Shown piece after piece: positions 1 to 7,367 of a stretch of DNA of 64,000 nucleotides. Position 1 is the stretch's first letter, and each line of letters starts with the position of its first letter. This stretch comes from Methylacidimicrobium fagopyrum. Lineage in GTDB: Bacteria > Verrucomicrobiota > Verrucomicrobiia > Limisphaerales > UBA11358. The DNA lies in the NCBI GenBank assembly GCA_026225255.1, contig JAMFSJ010000022.1, positions 50,075-114,074 on the forward strand. The letters run 5' to 3'. The notes below the pieces were generated by a model. That model was not told where the DNA came from and did no database searches. It was given only the letters and a program-made list of their open reading frames with translations. Position numbers and translations under genes: made by a program.

Positions 1-215
1 TTGTAAAAGACTATCAGGAATATATTCAAAAGCTCTCACCCGATGAGAAATCTCATGCCACTGTGGATTCTTATTTTGAAGATGGAACGGGACAGCACGC
101 TGTTTTAATTACAATTGGCTTGAATCATACAGATTGGGAGCACGTCTTGATTTACGACAAAAACAATAAGCGTATTAAAACAATAAAATATATTAGTGGT
201 CACTCCATGAGCTAA
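1..215 (+). CDS. 3' end of a truncated hypothetical gene
   Basis: An open frame runs in from the left edge (codons from base 3) and stops with TAA at 213-215. It encodes about 70 residues ending in KYISGHSMS. The visible part is hydrophilic and mixes charged and aromatic residues; I see no domain I can name. Base composition is much more AT-rich than the SGNH gene that starts 4 bp later, which suggests a different origin or a fast-evolving gene. It is called coding because the frame stays open across the whole visible stretch and the codons give a plausible globular protein. The function is unknown. Confidence 0.55.
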   Translation, partial: VKDYQEYIQKLSPDEKSHATVDSYFEDGTGQHAVLITIGLNHTDWEHVLIYDKNNKRIKTIKYISGHSMS

Positions 216-219
216 AAAG

Positions 220-1077
220 ATGCAAGCGAAACATATCGTTGGCCGTTCATTCACAAATTTTTTGTTCGTTTTTTTGCTCGCGTTCCAATTTATCGCGCGT
301 GCGGACGAGCCAATAAATTTGACCGATTCGCCGTGGAATCGGATCGTCGTCATCGGCGCCAGTGCGTCGGCGGGGTTTGTTTTGTCCGAACCGTTCGGCG
401 GCACGAACACGACGAATTGTAAATTACGTTATTATTTGAACGCCGCGATCACCGCGCCGCACGCGCCGTTGAAAGATTTTTCCACCGCGTTGATGTTCCT
501 GAATCCCGACGTTTTTTCGCAGCAGCAAGTTGAAGCGGTGCTGGTCGCAAAACCCACGCTCGTCGTCGGCGTGGATTTTCTGTTTTGGTCGTGTTACGGC
601 GGCGGACTCACGGACAGCGAGCGGCTGCAGCGTTTTGAGAAAGGCTTAAAATTGCTGGAGAAAATTCCCTGCGCCTTGGTCGTGGGCGACATTCCCGATG
701 CTTCGGCCGCAACGAATACGGGCATCATCAGTGCCGATCAAGTCGCCAACGCCAGCGTGCGCGCGGCGGCGAATGCGCGGCTAAAAAAATGGGCGGCAAC
801 TCGTCCGCACGTGGCGATTGTGCCGTTAGAAAATTTCATGAAAAAGGTCGCGGCGAATCAGGCTGTGACCGTCCACGGACAAACATTTGCCGCCGGCAAA
901 ACCCGCGCGTTTTTACAGGAAGACCAACTGCATCCCACGCCGCCGGGCGCAGCGTTATTGACGATTGGTATTTTGGATGCGCTGGTGGCGAAGGATCCGG
1001 AGTTTTCCAAAAAAGATGTGAACTGGAGTCCAAAAGAAGTTTTTCACCTAGGCTACCCAGCGGCGCAAGTGCGTTGA
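220..1077 (+). CDS. Secreted SGNH/GDSL-type hydrolase
   Basis: A 285-residue protein with an N-terminal signal peptide (hydrophobic about residues 13-25, likely cleavage near ARA-DE). Block I of the SGNH fold is visible as IGASAS, with S48 the likely nucleophile. Block V is EDQLHP, giving the D235-x-x-H238 pair expected of the catalytic Asp/His. The length suits a single-domain SGNH esterase, lipase or carbohydrate deacetylase. The family removes acyl groups from lipids or sugars; which substrate applies cannot be told. It should act in the periplasm or outside. It is convergent with RNase D, with a heptanucleotide repeat between the two stops. Confidence 0.75.
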   Translation: MQAKHIVGRSFTNFLFVFLLAFQFIARADEPINLTDSPWNRIVVIGASASAGFVLSEPFGGTNTTNCKLRYYLNAAITAPHAPLKDFSTALMFLNPDVFSQQQVEAVLVAKPTLVVGVDFLFWSCYGGGLTDSERLQRFEKGLKLLEKIPCALVVGDIPDASAATNTGIISADQVANASVRAAANARLKKWAATRPHVAIVPLENFMKKVAANQAVTVHGQTFAAGKTRAFLQEDQLHPTPPGAALLTIGILDALVAKDPEFSKKDVNWSPKEVFHLGYPAAQVR

Positions 1078-1127
1078 AGGTTACAGGTTGAAAGTTGCAA
1101 GTTGGACTCCGCGTGCAGAAAACTTTT

Positions 1128-1172
1128 AACCTTCAACCTTCAACCTTCAACCTTCAACCTTCAACCTTCAAC
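1128..1172. repeat. Heptanucleotide tandem repeat (AACCTTC)n
   Basis: Six uninterrupted copies of AACCTTC run from 1128 to 1169, with a partial seventh copy. Nearby bases 1074-1105 hold looser copies of the complementary unit (GGTTGAA-like), so the region can also fold back on itself. The RNase D gene, read from the other strand, ends inside the array: its last codons and stop (1154) come from the repeat. Slippage by one unit would change the C-terminus of that protein. Confidence 0.9.
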
Positions 1173-2218
1173 AACTCCCGCTGCCAGTTCATCAAATCGG
1201 GCGCGTGTTTTTCCCAATCGCGGGCGAGATCGCCCATCGTGGATTTGCTGGCGATGAGCGTCGGATCGATGACTAGTTCGTGCGCGTGTTGATCGCGGAT
1301 TTTTTCAATTTCACGGAAGCGACGGAATTCCGCTTCGCTCGGCCGTTTAGAAAAATGACGGATGACGGATGGAAAATTTTCTGGCGGCACGGTGGCGGCA
1401 ATGCGCAGCGCGGCCAGTAAATTTTCTTTGCGACGCGGATGCATTCGGGCCGGAATCAAAGGCTCGACGGGTTTGTGTTCGGCGGCGTCGTTGGCGATCG
1501 CGATCATCGTTTCATGCGCTAAAACAAAGAACGGCGGGCGGCTTGCGGCGATGGCTTCGCGTTCGCGCCAATGCCAGAGTTCGCGCAAAACGGCGAGCGC
1601 GCCGCGTTCGAGCAACGTGCTGCCTTTGATGCGCCAGACGGAATCTTCGTCCACGGCGATCGGCTGCGAACATTCGGTGATGAGCCGGGCGCAACTTTCC
1701 TGATGCCACGCGAGCCGGTTTTTGGCGATGAGTTCGGCCTTTAATTTATCTACGAGCGGCTTGAGATAATGCGTGTCATTGCGCGCGTAAATCTCCATCT
1801 TTTCCGTGAGCGGACGGCGCGCCCAATCGGCTTTCTGCGAACCTTTATCGAGCTTCACGCCGAGAAATTTTTCCACCAGATTGCTCAAGCCGAATTGGCG
1901 TTCACCCAATAAACGCGCGGCGAGCATGGTGTCGAAAATCGCGGTGGGCGTGAAAGCGTGGTGTTTCAGCAGCAAGCGCAGATCGTAATCGGCGGCGTGA
2001 AAAATCAGTTCGCGCCCGACCAGCGCGTCGAGCAAAGGATTGATGTCAATCGCCGCGAGCGGATCCACGAGACGATCGCCGGCGGTGGTGCTGATCTGGA
2101 TGAGGCAAACTTTTTCGGGATAGGCGTGCAGGCTGTCGGCCTCGGTGTCGATTGCCAGCCACGCGGCGGATTTCACGACAGGCAAAAACGCGGCGAGTTG
2201 TTCGTTGGTATCAATCAC
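1154..2218 (-). CDS. rnd: Ribonuclease D
   Basis: A 354-residue DEDDy 3'-5' exoribonuclease, probably acting in tRNA 3'-end maturation and decay of structured RNA in the cytoplasm. Exonuclease motifs are in order: D24-x-E26 (AIDTEAD), D79 in FHAADYD, and Y144-x3-D148 (YARND), the four-acid plus tyrosine set of RNase D. Residues about 205-280 look like the helical HRDC domain that binds RNA. The gene starts 9 bp after the stop of the PIN-domain toxin gene and may be co-transcribed with the toxin-antitoxin pair. Its 3' end lies in the AACCTTC repeat, so the final LLKVEG is repeat-encoded. Confidence 0.93.
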   Translation of the reverse strand: MIDTNEQLAAFLPVVKSAAWLAIDTEADSLHAYPEKVCLIQISTTAGDRLVDPLAAIDINPLLDALVGRELIFHAADYDLRLLLKHHAFTPTAIFDTMLAARLLGERQFGLSNLVEKFLGVKLDKGSQKADWARRPLTEKMEIYARNDTHYLKPLVDKLKAELIAKNRLAWHQESCARLITECSQPIAVDEDSVWRIKGSTLLERGALAVLRELWHWREREAIAASRPPFFVLAHETMIAIANDAAEHKPVEPLIPARMHPRRKENLLAALRIAATVPPENFPSVIRHFSKRPSEAEFRRFREIEKIRDQHAHELVIDPTLIASKSTMGDLARDWEKHAPDLMNWQRELLKVEG

Positions 2219-2227
2219 GTTGAAATT

Positions 2228-2608
2228 TTATTCGGGCAGCACAAAAGCGGCGGGATGTTGGTTGTTTTCGTCTAGCGTTGCCCAACTCATTTTATGTTTG
2301 GAGGCAAGGCTGGCGAGGTAAAAATCGGTTGCCAGCCGACTGCTGGGAGCCGTCGCACTGGCGAGTATTTCCAGATCGCAAGGCACGAAGCGCGGCTGAA
2401 CTTTTTTATGCCAAATCGCCAGCATTTCGCGGGCTTCCGTCATGGTGGCACCAAAGACCGGTTGCGTGGAAATGCGGAGAAAACCTAATTCAGTTATGGG
2501 GCAAATGGCGATGGCTTTGCCTTTTTGCCAACGCAGAACGCGGGGGTGATGTTCATGTTCGACCCATAACCACGCGAGCAAGGTTGATACGTCCAGTAGA
2601 TAAATCAT
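2228..2608 (-). CDS. vapC: PIN-domain toxin (VapC family)
   Basis: A 126-residue single PIN domain. The expected acidic residues are visible: D6 (YLLDVS), E40 (ITELGF), D95 (ATDFY) and D113 (TLDEN). VapC toxins are Mg-dependent endoribonucleases that cut tRNA or rRNA and are held inactive by the cognate antitoxin. The start codon overlaps the antitoxin stop (ATGA at 2605-2608 on the minus strand), the usual translational coupling of such pairs. The substrate cannot be inferred. Confidence 0.85.
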   Translation of the reverse strand: MIYLLDVSTLLAWLWVEHEHHPRVLRWQKGKAIAICPITELGFLRISTQPVFGATMTEAREMLAIWHKKVQPRFVPCDLEILASATAPSSRLATDFYLASLASKHKMSWATLDENNQHPAAFVLPE

Positions 2609-2832
2609 GGGAATTGATCCATCAACTTGCGTGTTTCTGCCATGGTGATGCGGCGTCCGGTGCGGGCAACCAAAAATCCTTGTTTGCGCTGCAATGTGAC
2701 TCGGCGTGCGGGTTTGGCTAATTGCGTCAAAACAAACTGGCCTTCACTGGTTTGTTCCAGATCAAAAACATCGCCGGGATTGGCGGGTTTAGGCAGCGTC
2801 ACGCGACGGCGGGCATCAGCGGTGATAACCAT
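2605..2832 (-). CDS. Antitoxin partner of the PIN toxin, AbrB-like
   Basis: A 75-residue protein starting MVITADARRRVTLPKP. That N-terminus resembles the swapped-hairpin AbrB/MazE/VapB DNA-binding fold (short strand, basic patch, LP motif, then GDVFDLE). An upstream in-frame extension is possible, but the start at 2832 is preferred because a promoter and palindrome lie directly in front of it and the downstream protein has the length of the family. The C-terminal half (about residues 40-75) would bind the toxin. The pair is probably autoregulated through the palindrome at 2836-2850. Confidence 0.75.
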   Translation of the reverse strand: MVITADARRRVTLPKPANPGDVFDLEQTSEGQFVLTQLAKPARRVTLQRKQGFLVARTGRRITMAETRKLMDQFP

Positions 2833-2835
2833 GCT

Positions 2836-2867
2836 GTGGGTATAGCCCACGCTGGAAAATTTGGCAA
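2836..2867 (-). promoter_or_regulatory. Promoter and palindromic operator of the toxin-antitoxin pair
   Basis: On the minus strand TTGCCA (2867-2862) is followed after 17 bp by TATACC (2844-2839), and the antitoxin ATG begins 6 bp later. The palindrome GTGGGTATAGCCCAC (2836-2850; 5-bp arms around 5 bp) covers the -10 box, as expected for an operator used by the AbrB-like antitoxin. The geometry predicts an mRNA beginning at or within a base or two of the ATG. Confidence 0.5.
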
Positions 2868-2989
2868 GTGCGCTTTGCGGACGCGGCTGAGAACGAATCG
2901 ATTTTTTTAACCTTAAATGTTTCAATTCCACCCCCAGATTTTAGGTCCCAGACGCCAAATCCTAAAACAAAGATTGAACGGCTGGCCGC

Positions 2990-3018
2990 TTGTCAAATCA
3001 AAGGCTGTGGTCTATTTT
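2990..3018 (+). promoter_or_regulatory. Predicted promoter of the trypsin-like protease
   Basis: TTGTCA (2990-2995), a 17-bp spacer and TATTTT (3013-3018). The ATG of the protease gene starts 6 bp after the -10 box, so the transcript would be leaderless. No Shine-Dalgarno-like sequence precedes the start. Confidence 0.5.
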
Positions 3019-3024
3019 CGCTAA

Positions 3025-3975
3025 ATGTTGTCGAAGAAACATCTCGCCATCGCCTCGCTGCTGGTCTGCGGCACGCAATTGAATTTTGCCGATACCATCC
3101 AACTGAAGGACGCGGATGCCGTCAGCGGGAAAATTCTCGCCGAGAAAGCGGATTCTGTCGTCGTGGATGTTGGCTATACCGTGCTGATCATCCCGCGCAC
3201 GGTCATCACGCGCATCACCAAGGCGAACGAAACCAACGCGCCGGTCGCCGCGCCGCTGATTGACGGCCAATTTTATTCCGCCAGCACCAAGCCGTTTGCC
3301 GCGCGCGATGTCAGTTCGCTCGTCAAACAAATCGGCGAATCCGTCGTGCAAGTGCGCACGCCCGAAGGTTTGGGTTCCGGCTTTTTCATCAATCCTGACG
3401 GTTATCTCATCACGAATTTTCACGTCATCGAAGGCGAAACGGAAATTTCCGTGGAAGTGTATCGCCAGTCCGATGGCAATTTGAACCGCGAGATTTACAA
3501 GCAGGTCAAAATCATTGCCATTAATAAATTTCACGATCTCGCGCTGCTGCAAATTCAGGACAAGAACGCGCCAAAGTTCAAGCCCGTCACGCTCGGCAAT
3601 TCCGACGCGCTGAATGTGGGCGACACGGTGTTTGCCATCGGCAGTCCGCTCGGCCTCGAACGCACGGTGACGCAGGGGATTTTGAGCACCAAGACGCGCC
3701 AGCTTGAGGGCGAACTTTATTTGCAGACCAGCACGCAGATCAATCCCGGCAACAGCGGTGGCCCGTTATTCAATCTCGCCGGCGAAGTCGTCGGCGTGAC
3801 GAATATGAAGATCACGTTCGGCGAAGGTCTCGGTTTTGCGATTCCCGTGGAACTCGTGAAAAATTTTCTCGATCACCGCGACGCCTTCGCTTACTCGACG
3901 GATAATCCGAATAATCCCTATCGTTACCTCGAACCGCCGAGCCGGACGAAAAGCGCGCCGACGGAGGGAAAATAA
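3025..3975 (+). CDS. Secreted trypsin-like serine protease without PDZ domain (DegP/HtrA-like)
   Basis: A 316-residue protein with a short N-terminal signal sequence ending near NFA-D. Residues about 25-70 form a small beta-rich region. The protease domain (about 95-285) has the full triad: H133 (NFHVIEG), D171 (FHDLALL) and S244 (NPGNSGGP). Family knowledge places such S1C proteases in envelope protein quality control. Unlike DegP it has no C-terminal PDZ domain; the last 35 residues are polar and proline-rich. The next gene starts 45 bp downstream in the same direction and may be co-transcribed. Confidence 0.85.
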   Translation: MLSKKHLAIASLLVCGTQLNFADTIQLKDADAVSGKILAEKADSVVVDVGYTVLIIPRTVITRITKANETNAPVAAPLIDGQFYSASTKPFAARDVSSLVKQIGESVVQVRTPEGLGSGFFINPDGYLITNFHVIEGETEISVEVYRQSDGNLNREIYKQVKIIAINKFHDLALLQIQDKNAPKFKPVTLGNSDALNVGDTVFAIGSPLGLERTVTQGILSTKTRQLEGELYLQTSTQINPGNSGGPLFNLAGEVVGVTNMKITFGEGLGFAIPVELVKNFLDHRDAFAYSTDNPNNPYRYLEPPSRTKSAPTEGK

Positions 3976-4020
3976 GCTTTCGCGTTTAAATCAATTTTGC
4001 CAAAAAAACCATCATTTAAC

Positions 4021-5901
4021 ATGACCTCGAAACTTTTGCGCTTTGCCGCCGTCGCTACTTTTCTCGCCACCGCCAGTTTGACACGCGCCGCGATACCGCC
4101 TGCCGAAAATCTTTTGCCGGCGGACACGTTCGTGTTTTTCACCGTGCCGGATGGCGACACGTTGTTCGCCGCCAGCAAAGTTTCGCCGCAGATGATGTTT
4201 TGGAACGATCCGGCGATGAAACCGTTTCACGACAAGTTCATGGGCAAGGTGAGCGAGAAATTTATCGCGCCATTGGAAAAAGATCTCGGAGTGAAAGTTT
4301 CTGACTTCACGGATTTACTGCACGGCCAGATCACGATTGGCGCGACGGTCAACGGTTCCAACGGACACGACGATGTGCCGCCGGGATTTGTGCTGTTGCT
4401 GGATGCGAAAGAAAAAAGTGATTCGCTCAAAACCAATCTCACCACCCTCGTCAAAAAATGGACGGACGCCGGCCGCGCCGTGCGCACGGAAACGATTCAT
4501 GGTCAGCTTTTCACGGTCGTGACGCTGTCCACCAACGATCTTGCGAGCATCCTGCCGCAACGCCCGCCCGTTTCGGAAATCGGCAAGGAACCGACGGTTG
4601 CCAAGCCGGTGGATATTTATTTCACACAATTCAAATCACTGCTGATCGCGGGCAATGCGGTCAAAGTGGTCGAGCCGATCATCGCGCATCTGACCGGCGG
4701 CAACGCGCCGGCACTTGCGGACGACGCGATTTTCGCGGCGGATAAACTCTCGCAATTCCGTGACGCGCCAACGTATTACGGCTGGTTCAACGCGAAATCA
4801 TTTTTCGATCTCATCTCGCAAGCCACGGATAATAGCGATAATCCGAATGCCTCGCCGTTCGCCGCTAATTTTCAAGTTGCCAAAATTCTCGGTGTGACCG
4901 GTCTCGGTGGCTTGAAATCCGCCAGCTTTGCGTTGCGAGAATCGCGCGAGGGCTCACAGATGACGTTGCATCTCAACGCGCCGGACAGCGCGCGCAACGG
5001 TCTGTTGAAAATTCTTGCGCTGCCGTCGAAGGACGCGAATCCGCCCGCATTTGTGCCCGCGGATGCCGCGAAATTTTCCCGCGTTCGGTTGGACGGCAAA
5101 CAGACTTGGGCCGAGCTGCAAAAAATTATTGCCGCCATGTCGCCCAACGGTCTGGCGCAACTGAACTCGGTGATCGATATCGCCAATTCCGCCGCGCAAC
5201 AAAAAGATCCCGGCTTCGATTTGCGCAACAGCCTGTTCGGCAATTTGGGCGACGATATTATCAATTACCAAAAATCTCCCGCCGGCGATTCGATCGCGGC
5301 CTTTGCCAATCCGCCTGCATTGACCCTGGTTGCCGTCGCCAATCCTGATCAAGTCATTCAAGCCGTCAAAGTCGTCGCTTCCATGGTTCTCTCGCAGGAA
5401 GGCGCCACGCCGCCGCGCGATTTTCTCGGCCACAAGATTTACTCCATCGCGATGCGTCCCGCGAGCGCGGCGAATGGTTCCGCCGTTCCCGGCAAACCGT
5501 TGCTCTTGAGTTCCAGCGGCGGTTATGTCGCGTTCAGTCTTGACCCCGGCATTTTGGAAGAATATCTGCGTAGCTCAGACGGTAAGACCAAACCCTTGAG
5601 CCAAGTCGCCGGCCTCAGCGATGCGGCCCAACATATCGGCGGCGCGGGCGGTGGACTATTCGGCTACCAAAATCAACGCGACGCCATGCGCGTCTCCTTC
5701 AAATTGCTAAAAAACGCGGGCGATGCCGATCCGACGATGAAGATGTTCCCGCCCGCTTTCCGCGATTGGCTGGACTTCACGCTGTTGCCCGACTTCGATC
5801 AAGTTGCGAAATATTTTTATATTTCCGTCTATGGCGCAAACGCCGATACCGACGGCATCAACCTGAAAGTATTCACGCCACGCCCGCCGCAGTTAAATTG
5901 A
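4021..5901 (+). CDS. Secreted protein of unknown function, 626 residues
   Basis: The start at ATG 4021 gives a clean signal peptide (hydrophobic residues about 6-20, cleavage near TRA-AI). A TTG 24 bp upstream is in frame but would add a polar leader. The mature protein begins with a PADTFVFFTVPD-like strand and alternates helices and strands, with many Ala, Asn and Lys residues; no catalytic motif or membrane span is evident. I do not recognise the family. Its place directly after the protease suggests an envelope role or a substrate/partner relation, but that is only positional. Confidence 0.7.
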   Translation: MTSKLLRFAAVATFLATASLTRAAIPPAENLLPADTFVFFTVPDGDTLFAASKVSPQMMFWNDPAMKPFHDKFMGKVSEKFIAPLEKDLGVKVSDFTDLLHGQITIGATVNGSNGHDDVPPGFVLLLDAKEKSDSLKTNLTTLVKKWTDAGRAVRTETIHGQLFTVVTLSTNDLASILPQRPPVSEIGKEPTVAKPVDIYFTQFKSLLIAGNAVKVVEPIIAHLTGGNAPALADDAIFAADKLSQFRDAPTYYGWFNAKSFFDLISQATDNSDNPNASPFAANFQVAKILGVTGLGGLKSASFALRESREGSQMTLHLNAPDSARNGLLKILALPSKDANPPAFVPADAAKFSRVRLDGKQTWAELQKIIAAMSPNGLAQLNSVIDIANSAAQQKDPGFDLRNSLFGNLGDDIINYQKSPAGDSIAAFANPPALTLVAVANPDQVIQAVKVVASMVLSQEGATPPRDFLGHKIYSIAMRPASAANGSAVPGKPLLLSSSGGYVAFSLDPGILEEYLRSSDGKTKPLSQVAGLSDAAQHIGGAGGGLFGYQNQRDAMRVSFKLLKNAGDADPTMKMFPPAFRDWLDFTLLPDFDQVAKYFYISVYGANADTDGINLKVFTPRPPQLN

Positions 5902-6222
5902 CATCCGGTTATAAGCCTGACCAAGAACTTTTATTTTAGGAATAGGTGACCATGACTTAATTCATCACCAAGCGTTGCAGATTTTATATTAGCAACACAG
6001 ACAAAGCTAAAAAAGGTGGGACAAGGTTTGACCACGTATGGAGGTTTAGGGCGATTACGGGGGTTTTTCGCATTGTTTGAGACATTGTGTAAAACCCCAG
6101 GCATGTTGAATGAACCTTGCAATTAACCAACGACCAAGGCAAAACAGTTTTTTAAATCAGCTTCTTTGAGCCCCCATTTATATTTTGAAGTTCATCAGTT
6201 TGCGGCTTTAAAAATGCGTTTA
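5902..6222. other. Intergenic region between convergent genes
   Basis: About 320 bases, AT-rich, with no convincing gene. One stem-loop is visible: GGGGTTTT (6060-6067) pairs with AAAACCCC (6091-6098) across a 23-nt loop. It could terminate transcription from either side, but the loop is long and no clean U-tract follows. Nothing else was recognised. Confidence 0.4.
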
Positions 6223-7359
6223 TTACTGAAACTTCTTCCCATACTGCATGAATGGGGATTCAACATATCTGTGTAATAAAAAGGCGGCGAATAAGATAAT
6301 TGGCAGGCCTCCCCCTAATAATATCAAAAGGGCGCATTTTGCGCTGATTCCCGGGAACCAATGTAACAATGCATACAATAGAAAAATGATCATTGGCCAG
6401 TGAATCAAATAGAGTGGATATGAAATTTTTCCCGCAAATTGCAAGGCGGGATGTGATAATATTTTTTTAAGAAAACGGAGCAGCCGTGCAATAAAATTCA
6501 TATCAGTCTCGGCTACGACGAGCGAACCAAAAACTAATGTCCAGATGGTTAAGGCGACCCAATGCCACGAAATTGTCATTATGGCTGCCCAAACCGCTAA
6601 CAGCGTATAAACCGTATGTTTATAATGCTTCCATTTTTCAAAATTTACATAAAGCTGAAAACAGCCAATTCCAACTAAAAAAAGCGAGAGATTGTTGAGC
6701 AGGAAGCTGCCCGTCCAATGATGTTCATAAAAAAGGGCACCACAACCAATCAAACCTACGGTAAAAATACCCGCTATCGATCTAATTCCAGATACAATAA
6801 AAGGCGCGATCAAATAATATTGCCATTCCAATGTGATGCTCCAGGCGGGAGGTAAAAATGCATATGTTGCATCGGGAAGCAATCTTTGCGGAATGATCCC
6901 AAAAAGCAAAGTCAAATGCGCCAGCAAATTCGCTTTGGGATTAAAGAGCTCATGATCTAAATGGAATTTTTCCATCTGAAAATAGGCCGCATTACGCCAA
7001 ATTGCATGATTAAGAATATATGGATCAGCAAAAATTGTAAAAACGCCCGCTGAAAGGCAGAAGATATAAACCGGATAAATTCTGAAAAACCGCCCGGTCA
7101 TAAATTGATTATATGTCTGCGTGCGACTGTAAAGCAGATAGCTGATAACAAATCCGCTCAAAATAATAAAAACATCCACGGCCCCGCTGGCAAAGACAAA
7201 CTCGTTCCAAAATCGACGAAATATGTCAGGGGTAATAAATGGAAAAGTTGCAAAACCACACCAGCAAAAAATATGAGATATAGCCACCCAAAATGACAAG
7301 ACACCACGCAAGCCGTCAAACTCAGCAATATGGCGTATGTGTCTTGTTTTAACGCTCAT
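6223..7359 (-). CDS. Membrane acyltransferase, acyltransferase-3 (OafA/YrhL-like) family
   Basis: About 378 residues with roughly ten hydrophobic segments. The N-terminal signature EFDGLRG, followed by a first span with H (AISHIF), is typical of acyltransferase-3 proteins, which O-acetylate sugars of surface polysaccharides or lipids at the inner membrane. ATG at 7359 is chosen; a TTG at 7371 overlaps the speA stop and would add four residues. The gene is clearly more AT-rich than speA and the rest of the region, suggesting horizontal acquisition or the usual turnover of surface-modification genes. It is probably read through from speA. Confidence 0.82.
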   Translation of the reverse strand: MSVKTRHIRHIAEFDGLRGVLSFWVAISHIFCWCGFATFPFITPDIFRRFWNEFVFASGAVDVFIILSGFVISYLLYSRTQTYNQFMTGRFFRIYPVYIFCLSAGVFTIFADPYILNHAIWRNAAYFQMEKFHLDHELFNPKANLLAHLTLLFGIIPQRLLPDATYAFLPPAWSITLEWQYYLIAPFIVSGIRSIAGIFTVGLIGCGALFYEHHWTGSFLLNNLSLFLVGIGCFQLYVNFEKWKHYKHTVYTLLAVWAAIMTISWHWVALTIWTLVFGSLVVAETDMNFIARLLRFLKKILSHPALQFAGKISYPLYLIHWPMIIFLLYALLHWFPGISAKCALLILLGGGLPIILFAAFLLHRYVESPFMQYGKKFQ

Positions 7360-7367
7360 TTTTGTTT

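Noticed and set aside
3997..4020. TTG start at 3997 for the 626-residue secreted protein
   Set aside because: The ATG at 4021 gives a normal signal peptide, and no Shine-Dalgarno supports the TTG.
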